A DNA stretch of 45,334 bases from CAZEAB01 sp964552945 (GCA_964552945.1 CAZKIP010000009.1:1-45334), one strand, 5' to 3'. Shown: positions 6,881 to 14,794, numbered from the stretch's first letter. Translations and numbers: made by a program. The notes: generated by a model from the sequence alone, not told the origin.

Positions 6881-6954
6881 TGGTGGGAATGCTGAGAATT
6901 GAACTCAGATCTTTCGGTCTGGAGCCGAACATTTTGCCGTTAAACTACATTCCC
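6881..6954 (-). tRNA. tRNA-Trp (anticodon CCA), CCA tail encoded
   Basis: On the minus strand the acceptor arms GGGAATG and CATTCCC pair perfectly. The anticodon stem TTCGG/CCGAA encloses the loop CTCCAGA, giving anticodon CCA. The T arm is CTGAG-TTCAATT-CTCAG. The discriminator A is followed by an encoded CCA. No intron is present, although archaeal tRNA-Trp often has one. The D stem is weak (GTTT against AAAA with one mismatch). The gene sits 20 bp upstream of the hydrolase start, so it may be cotranscribed with the CDPS-like operon. Confidence 0.95.
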
Positions 6955-7185
6955 GTTATCTAGTAGTTTTGTTAGCTCCAGTGCCAATGAAAAAAAGGTT
7001 TAGAAAATAGACTATTAAGTAAAGATTCAAAAATTGATATAAGCAAAGCTAGATAAAAGAAATTATTATTGTTGCCACCGGCAATCACCACATGATTTAA
7101 TTGCTGCCATATTTTATTGTAAAGTATAAATATTATTTAAAACTTTCTAGAAAATAATTCAGATTCGCAATGTTTCCGGAAATAA

Positions 7186-7746
7186 TCATTTAACACGTCT
7201 TCTATAAAAATCTGCTAAAAATATATTCTTTGTAAAAGATCCTGCAGGAAGACCTACTAAAACAATTATCATGAAAAAGAATATTATCCCTAAAGCAAAA
7301 CTTTTCAATAAAGCAAGAACGTAATCACCCAAATTATCAAACACGCTTTTTAAGATCCTAAACTCAAAGAAAGATTCAATAGTTTCTTTGTTAAAGAAAT
7401 TAATAATTAAAATAGGAACTATAAATAATTCCAGAATTATTCTTACAATTACACCAAACCAAAGGTTTATCATGTAAAGTGGACCGGTAACAACTCCATA
7501 AATCAACATGAAAGGAATTGATTTCATAAACATAAAAAAACCAAATTTCATATCACTTTTAAAACTAAAGAGAGGTAATTTCTTAAATTTACCTTTAGAA
7601 AATTCTTTAATTATTCTGATACCAAAGCCTCCCAAAGCAAACCAACCAAAAATTGGTAAGAAAATCCATAAAATGTTCCACATTCCTTTTGGTCGATTGA
7701 ATGGATATTCAAACGCCTTGTGAAAATTTAAAGGAGCACTTTTCAT
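7186..7746 (-). CDS. DUF4013-like integral membrane protein
   Basis: A 186-residue polytopic protein with about four to five hydrophobic stretches (roughly 23-42, 68-88, 92-120, 143-170). The N-terminus (FHKAFEYPFNRPKG) and a KLPLFSF segment before the second membrane block resemble DUF4013 proteins, which are frequent in archaea and have no known function. A TATA box TTTTATATAC lies about 25 nt before the ATG, indicating a leaderless mRNA. The 230 bp between its stop and tRNA-Trp contain no gene that I can support. Confidence 0.65.
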   Translation of the reverse strand: MKSAPLNFHKAFEYPFNRPKGMWNILWIFLPIFGWFALGGFGIRIIKEFSKGKFKKLPLFSFKSDMKFGFFMFMKSIPFMLIYGVVTGPLYMINLWFGVIVRIILELFIVPILIINFFNKETIESFFEFRILKSVFDNLGDYVLALLKSFALGIIFFFMIIVLVGLPAGSFTKNIFLADFYRRRVK

Positions 7747-7780
7747 ATTATTATCAATTGTCCAGAGTATATAAAATTAA

Positions 7781-8677
7781 CTACCAATAATCTCTCAATC
7801 CAGAAAAATTTTCCTCTGCTTGTTCCTTCCCATCCACTCCAATAACAATCGATTTGATTCCTTTAATCTTCTTAATGAAAGAAATGGATTTTTTCAAATT
7901 GAATCCTTCAGAACTTGTTAAAATTTTATATGCGGTTATTGGCTTTGATGAACCATTAATAGCTTTAATTGCTTCTTTATGATTCGGAAATGCATAAGAA
8001 CGATTTATACACACCCAACTTCCTGCTACATTTAACCTTTCAACAGAAGGTAAAGCTAGCCCACCACCTTCCGCCATAAGAAGAGGAATAAAACCAGCTT
8101 TTCTAACCAATTCAATTTCTTTCTCAATGATATCCTCCCTTTTATGTAATATCAACGAACTTATACCCAAGTTACCTACAAGAAAAAAATCACAAAACTT
8201 AAATTGTTTTAATTTAGAGAAATATTCCTTCTCATCCAATCTAAAAGTTTTTATCTCTTCTTTAGAAAAAGTATTTTTCAAATCGACATTATCAAACCAA
8301 TGACATTCGTCTCTTACAGATTTATCAATCTTAGACGCAGCAAAGTTACCTAGCTTCATTTGGTTCTTCTTACCCCACAAAGATTCTTCACCAATGTAAT
8401 AATGAGTCCCCCAATGATGATTTGAGATGCAAACAATCTCCGGATGTTTTTCTTTAAATTCTTTTAAAACTTTAATTAAAGTTGTATGAGGAGACATACT
8501 GAACCCTCTCACTCCTTTAGAATAAGCTGTTTCCAGAGTTTCTTTATACTCATTTTCTCTTTCTTTTTCAGAGTTGTACTTCTTACACTTCTTAAACCAG
8601 CCAGTGAAATGGTCTTCTCCCATAATTACTGTTGGATAATTCTTATTTTCTATTTTTATAAATGGAAATGGATTCAT
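7781..8677 (-). CDS. Hypothetical protein, possibly TIM-barrel
   Basis: A 298-residue soluble protein with no name I can assign. The alternation of hydrophobic strands and amphipathic helices (PTVIMGEDHFTGWF; KGVRGFSMSP; PEIVCISNHHWGTHYY; FCDFFLVGNLG; GFIPLLMAEGGG; KPITAYKILTSSEG; IKSIVIGVDG) looks like a beta/alpha barrel. The ITAYKI...IKSIVIGV end resembles aldo/keto reductase-like proteins that scan for 'new' family members. Two histidine-rich spots (ISNHHWGTHY, ECHWFD) could bind metal. Monocistronic on the minus strand. Fold assignment is a guess from the secondary-structure pattern. Confidence 0.6.
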   Translation of the reverse strand: MNPFPFIKIENKNYPTVIMGEDHFTGWFKKCKKYNSEKERENEYKETLETAYSKGVRGFSMSPHTTLIKVLKEFKEKHPEIVCISNHHWGTHYYIGEESLWGKKNQMKLGNFAASKIDKSVRDECHWFDNVDLKNTFSKEEIKTFRLDEKEYFSKLKQFKFCDFFLVGNLGISSLILHKREDIIEKEIELVRKAGFIPLLMAEGGGLALPSVERLNVAGSWVCINRSYAFPNHKEAIKAINGSSKPITAYKILTSSEGFNLKKSISFIKKIKGIKSIVIGVDGKEQAEENFSGLRDYW

Positions 8678-8716
8678 ATTAAAAGAATAAACCTAATAAT
8701 ATAAAAAGTTAAGCAA

Positions 8717-9421
8717 TTATACAATTTCAGTATCATTAATTACCTTGTAAACTAAATGCACATATGATTTTTTCAATTTTTCACACTTTATTAATTTCAA
8801 CGATTTAATATGTTTTAAATCTCCTTCATTTTTCAAGGAAGTTCCATCAATTAAAGTTGAAGTGTCTCTTCCCCCAATAAGAGCTGGGGCAACAACAAGT
8901 GAAATTCTATCAATTAGTTTCTCTCTTAAAAAAACAGCATTCAAAGTTCCACCAGATTGAATAGTCAATCTTTTAGCTCCAAAATCACTTTTCAACTTAA
9001 TGAACAAATCAGAAAAATCAATTTTTTGGGGATAATAAATAACTTCAACATTTCCTTTCATTTGAAAAGCGGGATGATTCTTATTAGTTGTCACAATAAC
9101 AAGTTTTTTTACTTTTTTAGATAAATAATTAATTCCACTTTTCTTTAAATGAGGTTTGTTATCAATTACCACAAATCTAAGAACGGCAATTTTATCTGGT
9201 TCTTCATTATTTTCATTCACACCAATCTTAGCCATTACTTTACCAGTAATTAGAGACCAATAATCTGTTTTCTTTTCCAAATCATAATATTGATGAAGGC
9301 CTTCTTTTATACCCAAAATTCTAGGAAAATCTTTATCTACATCCCGCTCATCAACATCTCCGGTAGATATCTTTCCATCGACTGATGAAATCATAAAAAG
9401 TGTTGTCTTAACTCTATCCAT
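8717..9421 (-). CDS. RibD C-terminal / dihydrofolate-reductase-like protein
   Basis: A 234-residue reductase of the RibD C-terminal (DHFR-like) family, which uses NAD(P)H. In riboflavin synthesis the family reduces 5-amino-6-(ribosylamino)uracil phosphate. Visible family features are the start TTLFMISSVDGKIST, the LTIQSGGTLNAVFLREKLID segment (GG dinucleotide loop and following helix) and LVVAPALIGGRDTSTLIDG. No other riboflavin gene is in the window, so the substrate could be another pteridine or flavin precursor. The ATG lies 1 nt after the stop of the RluB gene, so the two are co-transcribed. Confidence 0.8.
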   Translation of the reverse strand: MDRVKTTLFMISSVDGKISTGDVDERDVDKDFPRILGIKEGLHQYYDLEKKTDYWSLITGKVMAKIGVNENNEEPDKIAVLRFVVIDNKPHLKKSGINYLSKKVKKLVIVTTNKNHPAFQMKGNVEVIYYPQKIDFSDLFIKLKSDFGAKRLTIQSGGTLNAVFLREKLIDRISLVVAPALIGGRDTSTLIDGTSLKNEGDLKHIKSLKLIKCEKLKKSYVHLVYKVINDTEIV

Positions 9422-9422
9422 T

Positions 9423-10106
9423 CTATTTCCCTTCCAACTTATCCAACTCTCTCTCAGTCAACGATCTAAACTTTCCCAAAGCCAAATTGCCTAAACCTAA
9501 TTTACCTACTTTGATTCGATGTAACTTAAGAACTCTATAACCTAAAGATTCCATGATTCTTCTAACAATTCTATTTTTCCCTTCATGGATAGTTATTTCA
9601 ATAACTTTGTTTGCAACTTTCCTAACTTTTGCTGGAGAAGTTTTCCCATCTTCTAACAAAACTCCTTTCTCAATTTTCTTAATATCATCATCGGTAATAA
9701 ATTTGTCTGCATCAACTTGATAAGTTTTTTTCGTCTCATACCTTGGATGCATTATCCTATTGGCAAAATCTCCATCATTTGTTAGAAGCAATAAACCTGA
9801 AGTTTTCAAATCTAATCTTCCTATAGGAAAAACTCTCTCCTTAATTTTGATATAATGCATAATTGTTCTTGTATGTTTATCATTTAGGGCAGTTACACAA
9901 TCTGCTGGTTTGTTAAATATCAAATAGATTTTTCTATCTTTACCAACTTGTTTACCATCAACAGAAATGATGTCTTCTTCTGAAGCACTATCTCCAATGG
10001 TAATTAATTTGTTGTTAACTTTAACTCTTCCTTGCTTAATCAATTCTTCAGCTTTTCTTCTAGAACAATAACCATAATTACTCAGCAATTTTTGAACTCT
10101 AGGCAT
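9423..10106 (-). CDS. rluB: Pseudouridine synthase, RsuA/RluB family
   Basis: A 227-residue enzyme converting uridine to pseudouridine in rRNA. An N-terminal S4 RNA-binding domain (about 1-58; RVQKLLSNYGYCSRRKAEELI) is followed by the catalytic domain with GRLDLKTSGLLLLTNDG, in which Asp99 is the nucleophile. A C-terminal HEGKNRIVRRIMESLG motif is typical of the RsuA/RluB/E/F group. This is a bacterial rRNA-modifying family, so transfer from bacteria is likely. The exact target (rsuA, rluB, rluE or rluF) cannot be settled, so the symbol is the best guess. A TATA-like ATTATTTAAAGAATC lies about 25 nt upstream; first gene of a two-gene operon with the RibD-like reductase. Confidence 0.88.
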   Translation of the reverse strand: MPRVQKLLSNYGYCSRRKAEELIKQGRVKVNNKLITIGDSASEEDIISVDGKQVGKDRKIYLIFNKPADCVTALNDKHTRTIMHYIKIKERVFPIGRLDLKTSGLLLLTNDGDFANRIMHPRYETKKTYQVDADKFITDDDIKKIEKGVLLEDGKTSPAKVRKVANKVIEITIHEGKNRIVRRIMESLGYRVLKLHRIKVGKLGLGNLALGKFRSLTERELDKLEGK

Positions 10107-10177
10107 ATTAACAAAACAATTAGATTCTTTAAATAATTTGCCTCAAAAAAGAGTACCATATAACCCTGTGTCAAAAA

Positions 10178-10798
10178 CTACTTCTTCTGAAAATAGAAAA
10201 CTCTAACCATTAAAGGTTCACTTTGATATTGATACGTTTTAAGCAACTTAAAATCTCTACCAAAAAAATCAACAATATCCTTCTTTGAAAAAAAACCGGT
10301 ATAATGGCCATTCTTAAGAACCCATTTTCTTTTCTTAGGATGTTTAGGTAATTTTTTATTCTCTTTACAATCACTAATACCATGTAAATAGAAATAACCA
10401 TCTTTCTTTATTGTCTTAAGCAAATTTTTCCGATACTTACTCCAATACTTCTTTCTAATATGATGCAAACAACCAGCATCAAGAACTACATCATAATTAT
10501 ATTTCAAAAACGGATACTCTAGCACATCTCCAGAAACAAATTTTTCTTTAGAACTTTTTCTTTTACAAATTTTAATTGCCGATGGAGAAAAATCTATGCC
10601 CATAGAATCAAATCCTTTCTTAGAAAAAAACAAAGTGTTTCTTCCATTACCACAACCTAAATCAAGAAAATTACCCTTTTTCAATTTAATAAAATTGTAA
10701 AAATTAACAACAGATTTGTCAACAGCAGAAATTCTATATGATTTCTTAGCTTTTTTCTGCCAAGATTTTTCCATGTACTTCTTCTCAAACAAATCCAT
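10178..10798 (-). CDS. Class I SAM-dependent methyltransferase
   Basis: A 206-residue Rossmann methyltransferase. Motif I is FLDLGCGNGRNT (about 45-56), followed by an acidic strand end GIDFSPSA, then SGDVLEYPF and a motif IV-like VVLDAGCLHH. The protein is very lysine-rich and has no extra targeting domain. The HH after motif IV and the size resemble small-molecule or thiopurine/tellurite-type methyltransferases, but the substrate is not predictable. Monocistronic, with a TATA-like TTTTAAATAAAC about 30 nt upstream of the ATG. Confidence 0.85.
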   Translation of the reverse strand: MDLFEKKYMEKSWQKKAKKSYRISAVDKSVVNFYNFIKLKKGNFLDLGCGNGRNTLFFSKKGFDSMGIDFSPSAIKICKRKSSKEKFVSGDVLEYPFLKYNYDVVLDAGCLHHIRKKYWSKYRKNLLKTIKKDGYFYLHGISDCKENKKLPKHPKKRKWVLKNGHYTGFFSKKDIVDFFGRDFKLLKTYQYQSEPLMVRVFYFQKK

Positions 10799-10829
10799 AA
10801 AAAAAAGAAAATAAATAGTTTATTTAAAA

Positions 10830-12095
10830 CTATCTTCCATAGGACCTTTTAGGTCCATCATAGGATCTACGAGGTCCACTTGAACGATTCCCACGATAAC
10901 CGCCGCCACGATAGGAGCCGTTTCTTCCACTTCTAAAATTAGAATATCTTCCTTGAGATCCTTCAGGTCTTGTTTTAAAAGTTACACGAGCAAAACTTTC
11001 AGTAGGCATTTCTTTAATGTCAATGTCATATCTATCAAATACACCATAGAAAGCTTCATGGTCTGTTGGGCATAAAAGAGTTATTGCTTTTCCAGATTCA
11101 CCGGCTCGAGCAGTTCTTCCAACTCTGTGGATGTACTCTTGAGGGTCACTTGAAAGATCGTAGTTAAAAACGTGAGTTACATCTTTAATGTCCAAACCTC
11201 TAGCAGCAACGGCTGAAGCAACTAAAATGTCTGTTTTATCTTTGTTTAATCTTTCAATAACATTCAATCTTTTATTTTGCGTCATCTTACCATGGATCAT
11301 TTCTGACTTGATACCATTGTCACGCAAATTTCTGTTAACCAATTCTACAGTGGATCTCTTAGAACAAAAGATTATTGCTTTACCAATTTCTTCTTTCTTA
11401 ATAAGATGCACTAAGAATGAGAACTTCTCATTTCTTTCCAAATTGTAATAGAATTGTTTTAACAAATCTTTCTTAACATGTAATTCTGTTTCTGCTAAAG
11501 CAACATCTTTCATGTAAGTCTTTTTCAGATAATCTATTTCGTTTGAAATAGTTGCACCAAATAGAATGATTTGTCTTTCAGGAGATGTTTCTGACAGAAT
11601 TCTTTCAATATCTTCAATGAAACCCATCTCAACCATTTTATCAGCTTCATCTAAAACAAAAATGTTTACACATGATAAGTCTAAATTTCCTCTACCAATA
11701 TGATCTAAGGTTCTACCAGGAGTTCCCACAACAATTTCTGAGCGGTTAATTTCCCTTACTTGAGGTTCTAATCCAACCCCACCAAATATAGTAGCTACAT
11801 TCAAATTGATGTTTCTACTCCATTTCTTTAATTCTCCAGAGATTTGGTTAGCCAATTCTCTTGTTGGAGCCAGAACCATAGCTTGTACTCCTTTACCAGG
11901 TTCCATTTTTTCTAACAATGGAATTCCAAAGCTAGCAGTTTTACCGGAACCAGTTCGTGAGATACCAATCACATCTTTTCCTTCATGGATTAAAGGGATT
12001 GTTTTCTCTTGGATACTTGTTGGTTCAGTGATGCCTTCTCTTTTCAAAGCTTCACAAATTTCTGTTCTTACATTTAATTCTTCAAATGATTTCAT
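10830..12095 (-). CDS. DEAD-box RNA helicase with RG-rich tail
   Basis: A 421-residue ATP-dependent RNA helicase. Seen in order: Q motif (TSIQEKTIP, 26-34), Walker A SRTGSGKT (46-53), APTRELA, DEAD (149-152), motif III as GAT (180-182) instead of the usual SAT, and HRVGRTARAG late in domain 2. The last 40 residues are rich in Arg, Gly, Ser and Tyr (RGGGYRGNRSSG and similar), like the RNA-binding tails of bacterial cold-shock helicases. Likely roles are ribosome assembly or cold adaptation. An AGAGGA Shine-Dalgarno precedes the ATG. The Ser-to-Gly change in motif III is notable because that motif couples ATP hydrolysis to unwinding. Confidence 0.92.
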   Translation of the reverse strand: MKSFEELNVRTEICEALKREGITEPTSIQEKTIPLIHEGKDVIGISRTGSGKTASFGIPLLEKMEPGKGVQAMVLAPTRELANQISGELKKWSRNINLNVATIFGGVGLEPQVREINRSEIVVGTPGRTLDHIGRGNLDLSCVNIFVLDEADKMVEMGFIEDIERILSETSPERQIILFGATISNEIDYLKKTYMKDVALAETELHVKKDLLKQFYYNLERNEKFSFLVHLIKKEEIGKAIIFCSKRSTVELVNRNLRDNGIKSEMIHGKMTQNKRLNVIERLNKDKTDILVASAVAARGLDIKDVTHVFNYDLSSDPQEYIHRVGRTARAGESGKAITLLCPTDHEAFYGVFDRYDIDIKEMPTESFARVTFKTRPEGSQGRYSNFRSGRNGSYRGGGYRGNRSSGPRRSYDGPKRSYGR

Positions 12096-12292
12096 TTTAT
12101 TTTTATTCCTCTATTTAATCGAACGTAGCCAGAATCATATAATTTAGTAGTATATTGTGAAACAGAATTAGTGCTCAATGATTTTAATCATTACTATCTG
12201 TCTCTGCCGAATATATATTTTTAATGATATAGCTAATTTCTCTCTTTGTACTTACTATTTGGTGCCACCCTTTATAAAGGTTCCGGTTTCAG

Positions 12293-12525
12293 TGGTCTGT
12301 CCAAAATGGAGTTAATCTGTATACTGGGGCACGGCGCGTGGATTTTGTGAGTAGCGCCAAAGGAGGCACATTTTTTCCATTATAGGAAAAAATCATAGTG
12401 CCGTGCCCTACTCACAAAATGTAACAGAAATCAAGATTTCTGGGACATCCAGAAATGTTTTTGCATTTCTCGTATGCGCCTCAATTGGCGCCAGTATAGA
12501 TATTTGTGTTATTCTGGACAGACCA
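12293..12525. mobile_element. Palindromic MITE-like element 1
   Basis: 233 bp with terminal inverted repeats: the left end TGGTCTGTCCAAAATGGAG continues to GTATACTGG, and the right end mirrors it as CCAGTATAG...GGACAGACCA. It is flanked by an 8-bp direct repeat GGTTTCAG (12285-12292 and 12526-12533), the mark of transposition. Inside are GGGCACGGC/GCCGTGCCC, ATTTTGTGAGTA/TACTCACAAAAT, TTTTTTCC/GGAAAAAA and CAGAAATC/GATTTCTG stems. It encodes no transposase. It fills most of the 496-bp gap between the DEAD-box gene and the GH32-like gene; the short open frame inside it is not a gene. Confidence 0.8.
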
Positions 12526-12590
12526 GGTTTCAGACCCTGCTTTCTTCTACAAATACAAAGATTCTTAAAGTTCAATAAACCTCTTAAATT

Positions 12591-13754
12591 ATGATATTTT
12601 TCTCTCCAAAAAACTACAAATTAGGTGACTTCAGTTTAATAGAAAATGAAGGAAAATTATACTGCCTTTTCATTGAAAATGAAAAAAAATCTTATAAAGT
12701 TAGAAATGGCGTAGGAATTGGCAACAATTTTGGATTAGCTTCTACCACAGATTACTTTAACTGGACCTATCTAGGCACAGTAAAAAAACCAGATAACTTC
12801 CTCAGTTTATGGGCTCAACATGTTATCAAAGAGGAAGAATTTCTGCTTTTTTATTCAGCCGTTCTAGACACCCCCTCACCAATGGAAACACAAAAAGTTT
12901 CTCTAGCCAAATCAAATGATCTCAAAAAATGGGAAGATTTAGGCACAATCATTACGCCTAAAGATGTCACTCCATATTACTCCCCTAAAAAAGTAGGAAA
13001 ATTCTGCTGGCGAGACCCATTTATTGTAAAAAAAGGGGATTATTACTGCCTTCTAGCGGCAAAAATTAAAAATTTAAACGCCTGCATTGCCTTATTAAAA
13101 TCTTCAAATTTAAAAGAATGGAAGACTGAAAAACCCTTACTTTTAACCAAATATTTTGAGGTTGAAACTCCTTCCATTCAGAAAATAGGAGCCAAATACT
13201 TCTTACTTTTTGGAGAGAATAAAAAAGAAGATTATTGGATGCGTTATGCTGTTAGCAATGAAATTGTAAAGGATTACCAAGAACCTAAAAACAACGTTCT
13301 TACGCCTCCTTATTGCTATTCGGGGAGAATTATCAAAATTAAAGATAATTATCTTTTCTACCACTGGATTAGAGACAAATTTGTGGGGAAAACGGAGACT
13401 TACCTAGCCCCTCCAAAAATTGTGGAAGTTAAAGGGGACTACCTCTTTCTAAAGAAACATCCTTCCTTAAATGATTTTGAACCCCTTAAAAAGAAAATAA
13501 CTAATAATTTCAGCATTTCCCTTCAAACTGAGAATGAACAATATACGCGAAAGATTCATTTCAAAAAAGTAAAGGAAGGACTTTTGGTTGATGATAGAAT
13601 AATTCCTTTAAAAACTAATAAAGAAAGTTCTTTAGAAATTTATATCATTGAGAAATTTATGGAAGTTTACTTGGACGGCTATTTTGTTTATGCTGCAGTA
13701 ATAGAAAAAGATAAAAAAAATTATAAAAAATTAACAATTACCACATCCACCTGA
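12591..13754 (+). CDS. GH32/GH43-like five-blade beta-propeller glycosidase
   Basis: A 387-residue protein with the three acidic sites of the GH32/GH43/GH68 propeller clan. These are LGDFSLI near the N-terminus (Asp13, position of the nucleophile), CWRDPFI (Asp142, RDP transition-state motif) and VETPSI (Glu192, acid/base position). The C-terminal 60 residues, including SSLEIYIIEKFMEVYLDGYF, resemble the GH32 beta-sandwich 'SxxEIFxNxG' strand. That suggests a fructan- or sucrose-type glycosidase or phosphorylase. There is no signal peptide, so it would act inside the cell. A TATA-like TTCTTAAAG lies about 25 nt upstream. The 3' end overlaps the convergent FKBP gene by 24 bp. Clan assignment is fairly sure; family and substrate are not. 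Confidence 0.7.
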   Translation: MIFFSPKNYKLGDFSLIENEGKLYCLFIENEKKSYKVRNGVGIGNNFGLASTTDYFNWTYLGTVKKPDNFLSLWAQHVIKEEEFLLFYSAVLDTPSPMETQKVSLAKSNDLKKWEDLGTIITPKDVTPYYSPKKVGKFCWRDPFIVKKGDYYCLLAAKIKNLNACIALLKSSNLKEWKTEKPLLLTKYFEVETPSIQKIGAKYFLLFGENKKEDYWMRYAVSNEIVKDYQEPKNNVLTPPYCYSGRIIKIKDNYLFYHWIRDKFVGKTETYLAPPKIVEVKGDYLFLKKHPSLNDFEPLKKKITNNFSISLQTENEQYTRKIHFKKVKEGLLVDDRIIPLKTNKESSLEIYIIEKFMEVYLDGYFVYAAVIEKDKKNYKKLTITTST

Positions 13755-14273
13755 GCCACAACTTTCACTGCCGCATTTTCCAGAACCACATTCTTCTTTT
13801 CCACATTTTCCGGAGCCACAGCCACCTTCTTTGGATAACTCTCCATCGGCAACTTCTAACAATTTTAGCTTAAATTTAAGCTCTTTACCAGCTAAAGGAT
13901 GGTTTAAATCGATTGTAACCTCGTCTTTCTCAACTTCAGTAATGGTTGCTGGGAATTGTCTTCCATCGGGAGATCCAACGGCTAAAACCATACCTACTTT
14001 AGGTTCAGGTTCAGGAGGAAGGTTTGATCTAGGAACTTTTTTCAATAATTCATCATTCTTTGTTCCGTAAGCTTCTTCAGCTTTAAGAGTAATTTCCTTC
14101 TCATCTCCAGCTTTCATTTCACTGATAGCCTTTTCAAAACCAGGAATAACTTGACCAGCTCCAATTTGGAACTCTAAAGGTTTTCCATGCTTCTCGGAAC
14201 TATCAAACACTTTGCCATCTGTAAATGTTCCTGTATATTCAACTTTAACTTTTGATCCTTCTTTTATTGTCAT
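13731..14273 (-). CDS. FKBP-type peptidyl-prolyl isomerase (SlyD-like) with Cys-rich tail
   Basis: This enzyme catalyses cis-trans isomerisation of prolyl bonds and acts as a folding chaperone. The FKBP core begins VKVEYTGTFTDGKVFDSS and continues with FQIGAGQVIPGFEKAI. The insert-in-flap chaperone domain follows (about 75-135, with VGMVLAVGSPDGRQ and DLNHPLAGKELKF), as in archaeal short FKBPs and bacterial SlyD. The last 35 residues are repeats of CGSGKCG type with eight cysteines, analogous to the metal-binding tail of SlyD but Cys/Gly-based, not His-based. I chose the ATG at 14273 because GGAG lies 8-10 nt upstream; an in-frame ATG at 14288 is part of that site. A TATA box ACTTATAAACG lies near 14320. 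Confidence 0.92.
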   Translation of the reverse strand: MTIKEGSKVKVEYTGTFTDGKVFDSSEKHGKPLEFQIGAGQVIPGFEKAISEMKAGDEKEITLKAEEAYGTKNDELLKKVPRSNLPPEPEPKVGMVLAVGSPDGRQFPATITEVEKDEVTIDLNHPLAGKELKFKLKLLEVADGELSKEGGCGSGKCGKEECGSGKCGSESCGSGGCGNC

Positions 14274-14347
14274 ATTTATCAACTCCATTGATTATTGGGG
14301 GCTATTAATAAAGAGCGTTTATAAGTGTTTAGGTTAAAAAGGGCCTT

Positions 14348-14794
14348 TTATTCCATAAAACTTGCCAGAGAAAGATTCACTAAATTTTCCTTTGCCTGTA
14401 ATTCCTTAAATACAGGGTCTAATCTTAGAAATAATTGATTCTTAACTAAAGAACGCTGGAAGGGAATTCCTTTGTTAACCAAAGCAGAAATAACTTCAGG
14501 AATCAAATGTAATGGTAGCTTAGATTTCTCAGCAATTTCAGGGTACGATAAAGGTATTTCTTCAGTGTAAAGAACGAGGAAAATTTCTTTCTCCATTTGA
14601 TTCAAGGGAGCAACAAAAAACTTCTCTTTCTTATCTTCATTCAGCTGTAAATTATCTAATCGAGAAACAACTTTTTCAATTTTAATATCCATTTCGTTGA
14701 GGTAGTCAAATAAAGCTTGAATCTCAGAAGTATTCTCATTTATCGCCGACAAATGTTCTTCCAATGCTTGTCTAATGACTTTGAATTTTTCCAT
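14348..14794 (-). CDS. Coiled-coil / winged-helix protein
   Basis: A 148-residue protein with two parts. Residues 1-55 form a heptad-rich helix (coiled coil) with many Glu/Asn/Leu. Residues 62-130 look like a winged helix-turn-helix: LNQMEKEIFLVLY, then LSYPEIAEKSKLP and LIPEVISALVNKGIPFQRS. That is the layout of a dimeric archaeal transcriptional regulator or chromatin-associated factor. It is divergently transcribed from the METTL5-like gene across about 270 bp containing several TATA-like stretches, so it might control itself or that gene. No specific family name is recognised. Confidence 0.65.
   Translation of the reverse strand: MEKFKVIRQALEEHLSAINENTSEIQALFDYLNEMDIKIEKVVSRLDNLQLNEDKKEKFFVAPLNQMEKEIFLVLYTEEIPLSYPEIAEKSKLPLHLIPEVISALVNKGIPFQRSLVKNQLFLRLDPVFKELQAKENLVNLSLASFME

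Noticed and set aside
6955..7185. RNA or small gene between tRNA-Trp and the DUF4013-like gene
   Set aside because: I see only AT-rich sequence with no stable stem, no start with a ribosome site and no second tRNA.
12403..12594. Small open frame inside mobile element 1
   Set aside because: It lies in palindromic sequence, has no start signal and encodes no recognisable protein.
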